NCBI RefSeq assembly: GCF_900091515.1
Contig: NZ_LT607410.1
Coordinates: 2,294,001 to 2,358,000 of the forward strand
Direction of reading: 5' to 3'
DNA: 64,000 nt
DNA from: Micromonospora purpureochromogenes
GTDB taxonomy: Bacteria; Actinomycetota; Actinomycetes; Mycobacteriales; Micromonosporaceae
Positions 55,722 to 64,000 of the stretch are shown here, one piece after another; the stretch's first letter is position 1, and every line of letters begins with the position of its first letter. A program made the position numbers and the translations under genes. The notes beneath the pieces are model-generated. The model ran no database searches and was not told the origin of the DNA. It saw only the letters and a list, made by a program, of their open reading frames with translations.

Positions 55722-56627
55722 TCACTCCGTCAGCGCGGCGTGCAGCGCACTGGCCAGGTCGGGGTGGGTGTAGGGGAAGTTGGCCTTGGTGAGGACGGCG
55801 GGGAGGACGCGGGTGCTGGTGAGGGCCTCCTGGGCGAAGCCGCCCAGGGCGACCTTGAGGGCCAGCGCGGGGATCGGCATGATCGCCGGACGGTGCAGCT
55901 GGCGGGCCAGTTCCTTGGTGAACTCGGCGTTGGTGACCGGGGCCGGACCGACCACGTTGACCGGGCCGCCGATGTCGTCGCGGTCGAGCAGGAACCGCGC
56001 GGCGTCCAGCCAGTCCCGCATCGAGATCCACGGCAGCCACTGCCGGCCGCTGCCCAGCTTCCCGGCGATGCCCAGCTTGAACGGCAGCAGCTGCGGCTTG
56101 AGCAGCCCGCCGTCGCGGTGCAGCGGCAGCCCGGTGCGCAGCCGCACGACCCGCACCCCGGCGTCCTCGGCCGGCCGGGTCGCCGCCTCCCACACCCGGC
56201 AGACGTCGGCCAGGAAACCCTCGCCGGCCGGGGAGTCCTCCTCGACCGCCCGGTCGCCGGTGTTGCCGTACCAGCCGACGGCGGAGGAGTTGAGCAGCAC
56301 CGTCGGCCGGTCGGCGGCCGGCAGCCCGGCGATGGCGATGGCCAGGGTGGTGGTGGTGTCCACCCGGCTGGACCGGATGAGCTTCCTGTAGTCGTCGTTC
56401 CAGCGCTTGTCGCCGACGCCCGCGCCGGCCAGGTTGACCACCGCGTCGGCCTCGGCCACCACGGCCGGGTCGAGCTGCGCGGCGGAGGGGTTCCACTGTC
56501 GCTCGTCGGGGGTCCGGGGCGGCCGTCGCACCAGCCGGGTGACCTGGTGCCCGTCGGCGGTGAAGCGGTCGACCAGCCGGGTGCCGAGGAAGCCGGACGC
56601 GCCGGCCATGAGGATCCGCATGCTCAT
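55722..56627 (-). CDS. TIGR01777-family NAD-dependent epimerase
   Basis: A 301-residue Rossmann protein. MRILMAGASGFLGTRLVDRF binds NAD(P); NLAGAGVGDKRWNDDYRKLI, SSAVGWYG (catalytic Ser/Tyr region) and SMRDWLDAARFLL are the TIGR01777 signatures, also found in mycobacterial Rv2216 between dlaT and lipB. That matches its place here. Cellular role unresolved. Either the ATG at 56627 or 56621 could be the start. Confidence 0.9.
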   Translation of the reverse strand: MSMRILMAGASGFLGTRLVDRFTADGHQVTRLVRRPPRTPDERQWNPSAAQLDPAVVAEADAVVNLAGAGVGDKRWNDDYRKLIRSSRVDTTTTLAIAIAGLPAADRPTVLLNSSAVGWYGNTGDRAVEEDSPAGEGFLADVCRVWEAATRPAEDAGVRVVRLRTGLPLHRDGGLLKPQLLPFKLGIAGKLGSGRQWLPWISMRDWLDAARFLLDRDDIGGPVNVVGPAPVTNAEFTKELARQLHRPAIMPIPALALKVALGGFAQEALTSTRVLPAVLTKANFPYTHPDLASALHAALTE

Positions 56628-56735
56628 ATCTTCGGGTACGGAGGCGGGTTCGGATGCGTTCAGCCCGTTTACGGATCGGCTCATCGGGAGCGGCCCGCGA
56701 CCCGCCAGCCGCCGGGTCGCGGGGCCAGCCCCGGA

Positions 56736-57734
56736 TCAGGCGACCGGCACGGCGCGTAGGTCGGCGAGCAGGCGTTCCACCTCCGCGAACGCCTCGGCCG
56801 GCAGCGGCCCGCGGGCGAGGGTGCCGAAGTTCTCCTCGGCCTGCGCGACGGTGCGGCAGCCCGGGATGGGCACCGTACGTGGGCTGCGCGCGAGCAGCCA
56901 GCCCAGCGCACCCTTAGCGAGGGTACGACCGTCGGCGGTGAGCGCCTCCCGGATCTCGGCGAGCCGGGCCGACCATTGCGGCGCCGGGCGGCCGTCGGTG
57001 AACCAGACCAGCCACTCCGGTGCCCTTCCGCGCACGTCGTCCGCCCCGACCGCCCGCGTCGAGCCGGTGAGCAGGCCCATGGCGAGCGGCCCCCGGTTGA
57101 GACTGGCCAGGTCGAACGCGTCGCAGACGGCGAGCAGCTCGGCGTTGTCCTTGAACACCGACTCGTCGTGCTGGATCGCCGCGCAGTGCGGACCGGCCTC
57201 GGCGAACGCGCGCGCGGACGCAGGGCTGTCGGTGCTCCAGCCGTACGCGTGGATCTTGCCCTGGGTGACCAGGTCCTCCAGGGTGTCGACCAGGTCGAGC
57301 GCGGCGGACGCCGGCAGGCCGTTGATGTGCAACTGGTAGAGGTCGACATGGTCGGTGCCGAGCCGGCGCAGCGACTCCTCCAGGCTGGCCACCGCGTAGG
57401 CCGGGCTGCCGTCCTCGCCGGTCCACCGGCGGGTCGGCTCGTCCGAGCGGTTGCCGAACTTGGTGGCGATCACCGCCCGGTCGCGGCGGCCGGCGAGGGC
57501 GCGACCGAGGACCCGCTCGCTGTGCCCGGCGCCGTAGTTGCTGGCCGTGTCGAAGAGCGTGACGCCGAGGTCGAGGGCGCGGTGGATGGTGCGCACCGAC
57601 TCGTCGTCGTCCACCTCGCCCCAGCCGAACGGCTCTCCGCCCGGGCCCCAGAGCGGTCCACCGATCGCCCAGCACCCCATGCCGAGGGCGCTGACGTCGA
57701 TCCCGCTGCGGCCCAGTGTCCGTGTCATCGTCAT
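56736..57734 (-). CDS. Aldo/keto reductase
   Basis: A 332-residue AKR. The tetrad regions are FDTASNYGAGHSE (Asp, Tyr), AVIATKFG (Lys) and YQLHINGL (His), and QGKIHAYGWSTDS continues the barrel. Phosphate-binding IPGCRTVAQAEENF appears late. Such enzymes reduce aldehydes or ketones with NADPH; the substrate is unknown. It faces a MerR-family regulator across a short divergent region with a 20-bp palindrome (57749-57768), and is therefore the probable target of that regulator. Confidence 0.9.
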   Translation of the reverse strand: MTMTRTLGRSGIDVSALGMGCWAIGGPLWGPGGEPFGWGEVDDDESVRTIHRALDLGVTLFDTASNYGAGHSERVLGRALAGRRDRAVIATKFGNRSDEPTRRWTGEDGSPAYAVASLEESLRRLGTDHVDLYQLHINGLPASAALDLVDTLEDLVTQGKIHAYGWSTDSPASARAFAEAGPHCAAIQHDESVFKDNAELLAVCDAFDLASLNRGPLAMGLLTGSTRAVGADDVRGRAPEWLVWFTDGRPAPQWSARLAEIREALTADGRTLAKGALGWLLARSPRTVPIPGCRTVAQAEENFGTLARGPLPAEAFAEVERLLADLRAVPVA

Positions 57735-57748
57735 GCGGTCAGCCTTCA

Positions 57749-57768
57749 ACCTGGAGCGCGCTCCAGGT
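57749..57768. promoter_or_regulatory. MerR-type operator palindrome between the AKR and MerR genes
   Basis: ACCTGGAGCGCGCTCCAGGT, a perfect 20-bp palindrome, lies 15 bp from the aldo/keto reductase start and 22 bp from the MerR start. On the minus strand TTGACC at 57769-57764 precedes it, giving the long-spacer promoter layout that MerR proteins untwist. Confidence 0.75.
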
Positions 57769-57789
57769 CAAGCCCTAGCGTTGGACGAC

Positions 57790-58242
57790 ATGCGCGGCTA
57801 TACCCCCTCGGAGGCGGCGACCCGGAGCGGGTTCAGCCTCGACACCCTCCGCTACTACGAAAAGATCGGCCTGCTCAGCGACATCGGCCGCACCTCCGGC
57901 GGCCGTCGGGTCTTCACCGACGACGACCTGAGCTGGCTGCTGCTGTTCCGCTGCCTGCGGGACACGGGCATGCCGATCGCCGAGATGTGCCGGTACGCCG
58001 AGCTGGCCCGCGACGGTGAGCACACCGCCGGCCAACGGCAGGCCCTGTTGGAGCGGCACGCCGAACGGGTCGAGGAGCAGATGCGCCTGCTGGAACGTCA
58101 GTACGCCCATCTCCGCGAGAAGATCCGGTTCTACCAGCGGCTCCCTGGCACGCCCCTCGTCGACCACGGCGGCGACCGCGACGGCCGCGCCACCCGTGCC
58201 CCCGGTGGGTCCGTCGCCGACGCCGGAGACGGCCGATCGTGA
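57790..58242 (+). CDS. MerR-family transcriptional regulator
   Basis: A 150-residue regulator. Residues 1-70 are the MerR winged helix (PSEAATRSGFSLDTLRYYEKIGLL, RRVFTDDDLSWLLLFRCLRD), followed by a dimerisation helix with RHAERVEEQMRLLERQYAHL. There is no obvious Cys-based metal site, so it may sense an organic or oxidative signal. It is divergent from the aldo/keto reductase with a perfect palindrome between. Start ATG at 57790. Confidence 0.9.
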   Translation: MRGYTPSEAATRSGFSLDTLRYYEKIGLLSDIGRTSGGRRVFTDDDLSWLLLFRCLRDTGMPIAEMCRYAELARDGEHTAGQRQALLERHAERVEEQMRLLERQYAHLREKIRFYQRLPGTPLVDHGGDRDGRATRAPGGSVADAGDGRS

Positions 58243-58339
58243 GTCGTCCACGTCATCAGCTCGACAGCGTCACGGCGACACGCGTGGCGCCCGGGCCGGA
58301 GTCGGCTCGCCGCTGACTCCCGGCCGCTCCTGCTGCAGG

Positions 58340-59254
58340 TCAGGACAGCCGGGCGAGCACCGGAGCGAGTGGTTCGAGGGCGTCCCGGCGTACCACGAAG
58401 CGGGTGACGCCCCAGCGGCGCCGGTGCTCCGCGACCGCCGCGGCGATCTCGTCCGCCGTCCCGATCAGCACGAACGGCGTGGCCAGCACCTGGGCGACGG
58501 TCAGGCCGACGTCGCGCGCGGTCTCCGCCGCTGCGGCCTCCGCGTCGTCGGTGACCACCACCTTCTGCACCAGCGCCTCCAGCGCGGGCGGGTCGTCCCG
58601 ACCGTCCGCGCCGGCCGCGACGTGGTCGAGCTGCGCCTCGATCTGGTCGGTCCGCCAGCGCACGTCGTGGGCGTGGCCGTCGACGAGGGTACGCCCGAAG
58701 CCGGTCAGCCCGACCACCTCGGCGTGCGCGCCGGCCCAGCGCAGCAGCGTCGAGTTGGCGGTGCCCATGGTCAGCGGAATCCGGTCCTGCACCGGGCGGG
58801 GCGCGGTCAGTCGGGCCTCCCGCACGGTCAGCTCGGGAGAGTCCACGGTGACCTCGTCGCCGTCGAGCAGGGCGCGGACCGCCTCGGCGACGGCCACGCA
58901 ACGGCGTACCCGGCCGGCGACGTCCGGGCGCTCGCGGCCGACGGCGCGCCACTCGGCCGGGGTGTGGCCGGCGCCGACGCCGAGCCGGGCCCGGCCACCG
59001 GAGACCAGGTCGAGGGTGGCCACGTCGGTGGCGAGCAACATCGGCTCGCGGACGCCGAGGTTCGACACGTACGAGCCGAGGCCGATCGTCGAGGTCACCG
59101 ACGCGGCGGCGGCCAGCGCCACGAACGGGGACGGCACGGCCCCGGGGTGGTCGGCGGCGAGCAGCGCGTCGAAGCCGGCGGCCTCGGCGCGGCGGGCCAG
59201 GTCCAGCCAGCTCGCCGCGTCGGTGGGGGTGGCCTGGAGGCAGAAGACGGTCAC
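58340..59254 (-). CDS. F420-type LLM-class oxidoreductase
   Basis: A 304-residue luciferase-like monooxygenase-fold protein. DLARRAEAAGFDALLAADHP, TIGLGSYVSNLGVREPMLLA and LGVGAGHTPAEWRAVGRERP are LLM motifs; members in actinobacteria use F420H2 or FMN. A matching F420 reductase is at 14112-14810. The substrate is unknown. GTG at 59254 chosen since the domain begins at once. It shares direction with the hemerythrin gene upstream, about 70 bp apart. Confidence 0.87.
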   Translation of the reverse strand: MTVFCLQATPTDAASWLDLARRAEAAGFDALLAADHPGAVPSPFVALAAAASVTSTIGLGSYVSNLGVREPMLLATDVATLDLVSGGRARLGVGAGHTPAEWRAVGRERPDVAGRVRRCVAVAEAVRALLDGDEVTVDSPELTVREARLTAPRPVQDRIPLTMGTANSTLLRWAGAHAEVVGLTGFGRTLVDGHAHDVRWRTDQIEAQLDHVAAGADGRDDPPALEALVQKVVVTDDAEAAAAETARDVGLTVAQVLATPFVLIGTADEIAAAVAEHRRRWGVTRFVVRRDALEPLAPVLARLS

Positions 59255-59325
59255 CGGGCCAGCCTGCGCCGTCGGCGACCCCGCCGGCCAGCCCGGACGG
59301 GCCCATTCTGCTGACCGGCGAATCC

Positions 59326-59796
59326 TCACTCGGGCAGCGGCACGCCGAGCAGCTCCTCGGTCGTCCCGCCGCGCGCCGCGTTCAGGGCGGCGACCAGCTT
59401 CTTCTCCTCGTAGACGAAGTGCGATTCGAGCAGCGCGCTCAGGCCGTCCAGTTCGGCGCGTACCCCGTCGACCCCGGCCGGGTCGGCGGCCAGCTCCTCG
59501 ACGCGGCGCAGGACGGCCGCGACCACCTCGTGGTCGGCGGCGAGTTCGTCGAGGACCGGGCGCAGCTGCGGCGCCTGCTCGGCCAGCACCCGGAACGCAC
59601 CGCCGTCCTCGCCGGTGTGGTGGCGGGTGAGCGCGGAGCAGAAGGTGAGGCAGTGGGCGCGCAGATCGCGCGGACCGGTGCGGGAGTCGAGGCCGGCGCG
59701 CAGCGCGGCCAGCTCCTCGCGGAGCCAGAGGTGGATCTCGATCATCTGGTTGCCGAGGGCGGTCAGGCGGTCGCCCGGCTCGGTGGAGGGGTGCAC
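59326..59796 (-). CDS. Hemerythrin-like domain protein
   Basis: A 156-residue four-helix protein. The iron ligands fit hemerythrin: IEIHLWLREE, RHHTGEDG, DHEVVAAVL and LLESHFVYEEKK place His and Glu in the right helices. Such proteins bind a di-iron centre and sense or carry O2, NO or iron. The GTG at 59796 is chosen as the closest start to the first helix. Located between the LLM enzyme and the third LtrA protein. Confidence 0.85.
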   Translation of the reverse strand: MHPSTEPGDRLTALGNQMIEIHLWLREELAALRAGLDSRTGPRDLRAHCLTFCSALTRHHTGEDGGAFRVLAEQAPQLRPVLDELAADHEVVAAVLRRVEELAADPAGVDGVRAELDGLSALLESHFVYEEKKLVAALNAARGGTTEELLGVPLPE

Positions 59797-59873
59797 GTGG
59801 GTCCCATGCTGTCCCGCGCCTCCATGCCCTCGGCGGTCTCCTTGCCGGGTGCACCGCGACGCTGCCGGTGATC

Positions 59874-61217
59874 CTACGTCGAGGTGCCCCTGTCGTCGGT
59901 CCCGTCCTCGTGCCAACGGGCCCGCCACTCCGCCTCGCGCGCCTCGTGGGTGGTCCTCTCCTGGAAGACCACCTCGTGCAGCGCGTGCCGGGCGTCCGCC
60001 ATAATCACCACCTCGAGGACCACCAGCGCCACGCAGATCGCGGTCAGCAGGGTGAGGGCGGCCAGCCCGGGCAGGTGCGAGCCGATCGGAATGCCGGCGG
60101 CGAGCGCGAGCACGGCGCCGACCCGGGTCCAGGAGAGCGTGCCCAGCGTGCGCCACTGGAACAGCATGTTCCCGCACAGGTAGCAGATCACCCCGCCGAA
60201 GAGCAGGGGTACGCCGGGGCCGTGCGGCGGCTCATGGATCGGCACCGACGGATTGGCGATCTCGTGGACGATCCCCTCGGCGCCCAGGGCGAACAGGATG
60301 ATCCCGGCGATCATCGGCAGGAAGAAGTAGGCGTACGCGTCCCGGGCCATCCCCACCCGGGAGAGGCCCTGCGTGGCGTGCAGAGCGATCCGGGCGGCCG
60401 GGCCGATCACGTCGTAGTGGGCCCACCAGAGCGCGGCGGTGAAGAAGATGCCCAGCACCGCCGCCGCGACCGCGGGCCAGGTCGGCGGCTGGCCGAGCAG
60501 ATTGCTGCCGACGCCGACCGAGATCACCGACTCGCCCAGCGCGATGATCAGGATGAGCTCGTAGCGTTCCGTCCAGTGCTCGGCTGAGGCCACCGCCCAG
60601 CCCTTGGCGCCGCCGATGAGCCCGGTCGAGTACTGGAGCACCACCACCGTCAGCCACAGGCCGTCCCGGACCATCCCCGCTACGCCCAGGTCGTCGATCC
60701 AGGTGGGAATCAACGCCGCGGCCAGCAGCAGGAGGGTGCTGAGCGTCATCTCCGGGGCGAACCGGAGCGTCTGCCGGCGCTCGTCCGGGCTGTCCTGGAC
60801 GACGTGCAGGTAGAGGATGAAGTGCACCGCGCGGATCACCACATAGCTGACCGCCACGACCACCGGCCCCGCCGCGCCACCGCGCGGGTCGCGGAACGCC
60901 TGCGGCAGGGAGAGCGCGAAGCAGAAGAGCGCCGCCATCCCGACGACCATCAGCACCGGGACGAAGCCATGGCCGAGCCGGACCCGGGTGGCCACCACGC
61001 TGTGCACCACCCAGGTCCACCAGAGCACCGCCAGCACCAGCATGCCGTGCAGCAACGCCGAACCAGTGATCTGCACGGCGGTGGCCCGGGTGATGATGAA
61101 GAACGAGAAGACGAAGACCAGGTCGAAGAAGACCTCGAAGCGGTCCACCCGGGCGCCGGGAGCGACCGAGACCGCGGGCCCCAGCCATCTGCGCCACCGC
61201 CACCGCCCGATGCCCAC
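59874..61217 (-). CDS. Low temperature requirement A (LtrA)-like membrane protein
   Basis: A 447-residue multi-pass membrane protein of the LtrA family: DRFEVFFDLVFVFSFFIITR replaces the LELFFDLVF motif of the others, and HWTERYELILIIALGESVI is the second signature. It is more distant from the two paralogues at the left end. About 12 hydrophobic helices, ending in a charged cytoplasmic tail. The GTG at 61217 is used. Divergent from the SDR gene at 61420. Confidence 0.85.
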   Translation of the reverse strand: MGIGRWRWRRWLGPAVSVAPGARVDRFEVFFDLVFVFSFFIITRATAVQITGSALLHGMLVLAVLWWTWVVHSVVATRVRLGHGFVPVLMVVGMAALFCFALSLPQAFRDPRGGAAGPVVVAVSYVVIRAVHFILYLHVVQDSPDERRQTLRFAPEMTLSTLLLLAAALIPTWIDDLGVAGMVRDGLWLTVVVLQYSTGLIGGAKGWAVASAEHWTERYELILIIALGESVISVGVGSNLLGQPPTWPAVAAAVLGIFFTAALWWAHYDVIGPAARIALHATQGLSRVGMARDAYAYFFLPMIAGIILFALGAEGIVHEIANPSVPIHEPPHGPGVPLLFGGVICYLCGNMLFQWRTLGTLSWTRVGAVLALAAGIPIGSHLPGLAALTLLTAICVALVVLEVVIMADARHALHEVVFQERTTHEAREAEWRARWHEDGTDDRGTST

Positions 61218-61419
61218 CCGTCCACTCTCGCAGCGTCGGCTCGGCCCGGAGGCGATTCCCCGGGACACCGCGCTCAGCCCGGCGAGCGGTAGAACGTGCC
61301 CATGCCGACGCCTGGGATCGCGGGCGATCGCTCCAGCGTTACCTCCGCGCCTTTCGTGGGAAAACGCCGCACCGCGGCGTCCAGCAGCCGCCCGCCGCCG
61401 CCTCGGACAAGGATGGATC

Positions 61420-62364
61420 ATGACCACCAGCACACCTGTCAGCACGCCGTTCTCCCGCGAGTCCACCGCCATGGACGTCGTGCGCGGCATCGACCTCAGC
61501 GGTCGACGGGCCGTCGTCACCGGTGGGGCGTCCGGCATCGGCGTGGAGACCGCCCGTGCGCTCGCCGCCGCCGCGGCCGAGGTCACCCTCGCCGTCCGCA
61601 ACCTCGACGCCGGCCAGCGGGCCGCCGCGGACATCACGGACACCACCGGCAACGACCGGATCCTCGTCGCGCCGCTCGACCTCGCCGACCAGTCGTCGAT
61701 GGCCGGATTCGTGCGCACCTGGGACGGGCCGCTGCACATCCTGGTCGACAACGCCGGCATCATGGCCTCGCCCGAGATGCGCACCCCGCAGGGCTGGGAG
61801 ATGCAGTTCGCGACCAACCACCTGGGTCACTTCGCCCTGGCCACCGGGCTGCACCGGGCGCTGGCGGCGGCCGGGGGCGCGCGCGTCGTGTCGGTCAGCT
61901 CGGCGGCCCACCTGCGCTCGCCGGTGGTCTTCGACGACATCCACTTCACCCGGCGTCCGTACGACCCGTGGGAGGCCTACGGGCAGTCCAAGACGGCCAA
62001 CGTGCTCTTCGCGGTGGAGCTGACCAGGCGCTGGGCCGACGACGGCATCACCAGCAACGCGTTGATGCCCGGGGCGATCCGGACCAACCTCCAGCGCTAC
62101 ATCAGCGAGGAGGAACTGAACCGGATGCGCGCGCAGAGCGGCGGCGGCGCGGCCTACTGGAAGAGCACCGAGCAGGGCGCGGCCACGTCCGTGCTGGTCG
62201 CCACCTCACCGCTGCTCGACGGCATCGGCGGGCGCTACTTCGAGGACTGCCAGGAGGCCGGGCCGAACCAGCCGGGCACCCGCACCGGCTACGCGCCGTA
62301 CGCCCGCGACCCGGAGGCCGCGGAGCGGCTCTGGACGGTCTCCGAGGAGACCCTCCGGGCCTGA
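61420..62364 (+). CDS. Short-chain dehydrogenase/reductase
   Basis: A 314-residue SDR. VTGGASGIGVETARALA binds NAD(P), NNAG-like VDNAGIM and VSSAAH follow, and the catalytic pair is Y/K in YGQSKTANVLF. The length and the late LMPGAIRTNLQ resemble WWOX/retinol-dehydrogenase-like members. Substrate unknown. ATG at 61420 after AAGGATG. It ends before a strong hairpin shared with sucB. Confidence 0.88.
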   Translation: MTTSTPVSTPFSRESTAMDVVRGIDLSGRRAVVTGGASGIGVETARALAAAAAEVTLAVRNLDAGQRAAADITDTTGNDRILVAPLDLADQSSMAGFVRTWDGPLHILVDNAGIMASPEMRTPQGWEMQFATNHLGHFALATGLHRALAAAGGARVVSVSSAAHLRSPVVFDDIHFTRRPYDPWEAYGQSKTANVLFAVELTRRWADDGITSNALMPGAIRTNLQRYISEEELNRMRAQSGGGAAYWKSTEQGAATSVLVATSPLLDGIGGRYFEDCQEAGPNQPGTRTGYAPYARDPEAAERLWTVSEETLRA

Positions 62365-62415
62365 CGCGGGTGCGGCACCGGTTTCCGCGACCGCCGCACG
62401 CAGGGCGGAACGGCG

Positions 62416-62450
62416 CAGGGCGCCCCGGTCGGTGTGACCGGGGCGCCCTG
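62416..62450. terminator. Bidirectional hairpin terminator between SDR and sucB
   Basis: CAGGGCGCCCCGGTC and GACCGGGGCGCCCTG pair perfectly around GGTGT between two convergent genes. Confidence 0.8.
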
Positions 62451-62466
62451 TGCGCGTACGGGAGGA

Positions 62467-64000
62467 TCAGAGGCCGAGGTCGGCCTCGAAGTTGCCGCCC
62501 TCCAGGCGCTCCTTGACCGCGACCAGGAAACGGGCCGCGTCGGCGCCGTCGATCAGCCGGTGGTCGTAGGAGAGGGCCAGGTAGATCATCGAGCGGACCG
62601 CGATGACCTCGCCCAGCTCCGGGTCGTTGACCACGACCGGGCGCTTGACCACGGCACCGGTGCCGAGCATCGCCGACTGCGGCGACGGCACGATCGGGGT
62701 GTCGAAGAGCGCGCCCCGGCTGCCGGTGTTGGTCAGCGTGAAGGTCGCGCCGGCGATCTCGTCCGGGCTGATCTTGTTGGTCCGGGTGCGCTCGGCCAGG
62801 TCGGCGACCCGCTTGGCGATGCCGCCCAGGTTCAGGTCACCGGCGTTGTGGATGACCGGGACCAGGAGACCCCGCTCGGTGTCCACGGCGATGCCGAGGT
62901 GCTCGGCGTCCGGGTAGGTGATCGTCCCGGCCTCGAGGTCCATGCTGGCGTTGACGATCGGGAACGCCTGCAGCGCCTCGATGGCCGCCAGCGCGAAGAA
63001 CGGCAGGAACGACAGCTTGACGCCGTGCCGCTGCTGGAACGAATCCTTGGCCTGCGCCCGCAGCTTGGCGATCTTGGTGACGTCCACCTCGATCACCGTG
63101 GTGAGCTGCGCCATCTCGTGCAGCGACTCGTGCATCCGCTTGGCGATGGCCTTGCGGATCCGGGGCAGCTTCTCGGTCGTGCCGCGCTTGCCGCTCGGCT
63201 GCGGCTTCGCGGCCGGCTTGGCCGGGGCCGCCGCGGCGGGCTGCGGCGCGGGGGCCGGCGCGGCCTTGGCCGCCTTGGCCTTCTCCGCCGCCTCCAGCAC
63301 GTCCTGCTTGCGGATCCGGCCGCCGACACCGGTGCCGTTGACCGAGGAGAGGTCGACACCGTGCTCGCCGGCCAGCTTGCGCACCAGCGGGGTCACGTAG
63401 CCGGCCGCCTCCTCGCCGCCGCCCTGCGCGGGGGCGGTGGGCCGCTGCGGGGTCGGGGTCGGCGCGGACGGCTGCGCCGCCTGCTCGGCCTTGGCCGGCT
63501 CGGCGGCGGTCTCCGCCTCGGCCGCGGGCTCGTTGTACGACAGGCCCGGGGTCGGCTCCTCGACCTTGGGCTCCGGCTTGGCCTCGGCCTTCGGCTCCGG
63601 CTTCGGCTCCGGCTTCGGCTCGGGCTTCGGCTCGGGCTTGGCCTCCGCCTTGGGCTCGGGCTTCGGCTCCGGCTTCGCCGGGGCCGGGGCGGCCCCGGCG
63701 GCACCGATGATCGCCAGGTCGGCGCCCACCTCGGCGGTCTCGTCCTCGGCGACCTTGATCTCCAGGACGGTGCCGGCGACCGGCGACGGGATCTCCGTGT
63801 CGACCTTGTCGGTGGAGACCTCCAGCAGCGGCTCGTCCACCTCGACGGTCTCGCCGACCTGCTTGAGCCAGCGGGTGACCGTACCCTCGGTGACGCTCTC
63901 GCCCAGGGCCGGCATCTTCACCGGGGTGCCCTCGCCCGACGGCGCCGGGGCGGCCTCGGCCTGCGGCTGCGGCGCCGCGGGCTGCTCCTGCTCGGGCTCC
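62467..64000 (-). CDS. sucB: Dihydrolipoamide acyltransferase (E2), N-terminus beyond the window
   Basis: The visible 511 residues start within an Ala/Pro/Glu linker at the window edge, so at least one more lipoyl domain probably lies outside. Then come a lipoyl domain ([17 protein letters not shown], lysine in [12 protein letters not shown]), a long KPEP-repeat linker, a peripheral-subunit-binding domain ([20 protein letters not shown]) and the catalytic domain ending [13 protein letters not shown] with the HxxxD motif. E2 links the oxo-acid decarboxylase and lipoamide dehydrogenase; lipA and lipB in this window lipoylate it. Mycobacterial DlaT has the same location. Whether it serves pyruvate or oxoglutarate dehydrogenase is unclear. 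Confidence 0.95.
   Translation of the reverse strand, partial: EPEQEQPAAPQPQAEAAPAPSGEGTPVKMPALGESVTEGTVTRWLKQVGETVEVDEPLLEVSTDKVDTEIPSPVAGTVLEIKVAEDETAEVGADLAIIGAAGAAPAPAKPEPKPEPKAEAKPEPKPEPKPEPKPEPKAEAKPEPKVEEPTPGLSYNEPAAEAETAAEPAKAEQAAQPSAPTPTPQRPTAPAQGGGEEAAGYVTPLVRKLAGEHGVDLSSVNGTGVGGRIRKQDVLEAAEKAKAAKAAPAPAPQPAAAAPAKPAAKPQPSGKRGTTEKLPRIRKAIAKRMHESLHEMAQLTTVIEVDVTKIAKLRAQAKDSFQQRHGVKLSFLPFFALAAIEALQAFPIVNASMDLEAGTITYPDAEHLGIAVDTERGLLVPVIHNAGDLNLGGIAKRVADLAERTRTNKISPDEIAGATFTLTNTGSRGALFDTPIVPSPQSAMLGTGAVVKRPVVVNDPELGEVIAVRSMIYLALSYDHRLIDGADAARFLVAVKERLEGGNFEADLGL

Noticed and set aside
55740..56759. Plus-strand frame opposite the TIGR01777 gene
   Set aside because: The minus strand carries the recognisable Rossmann and TIGR01777 motifs; this is antisense noise.

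Overview
The window is very GC-rich actinobacterial DNA, most likely from Micromonospora or a close relative in the Micromonosporaceae. Support comes from frequent GTG starts, F420-linked enzymes, mycobacterial-type MptB-like mannosyltransferases, a DUF4191 protein and a SCO5389-family protein. The backbone repeats the conserved actinobacterial order known from Mycobacterium tuberculosis Rv2215-Rv2225 (sucB, TIGR01777 epimerase, lipB, lipA, DUF4191, RDD, glnA1, glnE, glnA2, panB). Blocks of lineage-specific genes are inserted between these anchors. No rRNA, tRNA or CRISPR array was seen.

Region by region: 1-7 kb is an accessory stretch with two divergent LtrA-like membrane proteins, an IS5-family element, a decayed chromate transporter and an apparent metal module (HupE/UreJ-DUF3105 fusion, ArsR regulator, His-rich CDF exporter). 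7-14 kb holds a GNAT, a PH-domain membrane protein, a NUDIX hydrolase, a frameshifted M48 peptidase, a histone-H1-like protein and an RNB nuclease. 14-29 kb is the conserved core: F420 reductase, panB, nadE, glnA2, glnE, with a TrxR-methyltransferase fusion facing its XRE-cupin regulator. 29-44 kb has envelope glycan glycosyltransferases, glnA1 with a four-box GlnR-type operator, RDD, DUF4191, a large LuxR regulator, lipA, and a second aspartyl-tRNA synthetase behind a T-box riboswitch. 45-51 kb is accessory: a regulator/SRPBCC pair, a frameshifted DinB gene, a gene carrying an in-frame palindromic insertion, a coiled-coil protein in less GC-rich DNA, and a PIN/RHH toxin-antitoxin pair. 51-64 kb contains lipB, a membrane protein, SCO5389, a secreted esterase, the TIGR01777 epimerase, an AKR/MerR pair, an F420-type LLM enzyme, hemerythrin, a third LtrA, an SDR and the E2 acyltransferase sucB, which is cut by the window edge.

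Functional links: glnA1, glnA2 and glnE form the ammonium-assimilation set, with glnE modifying GlnA1. lipB, lipA and sucB connect octanoyl transfer, sulfur insertion and the lipoylated E2 substrate. The most notable non-coding signals are the T-box with a GAC specifier and a UGGC acceptor-binding motif upstream of aspS2, and two dispersed families of long palindromes, one copy of which lies in frame inside a coding sequence. Two genes (M48, DinB) are each broken by one missing G, which could be real decay or consensus error.
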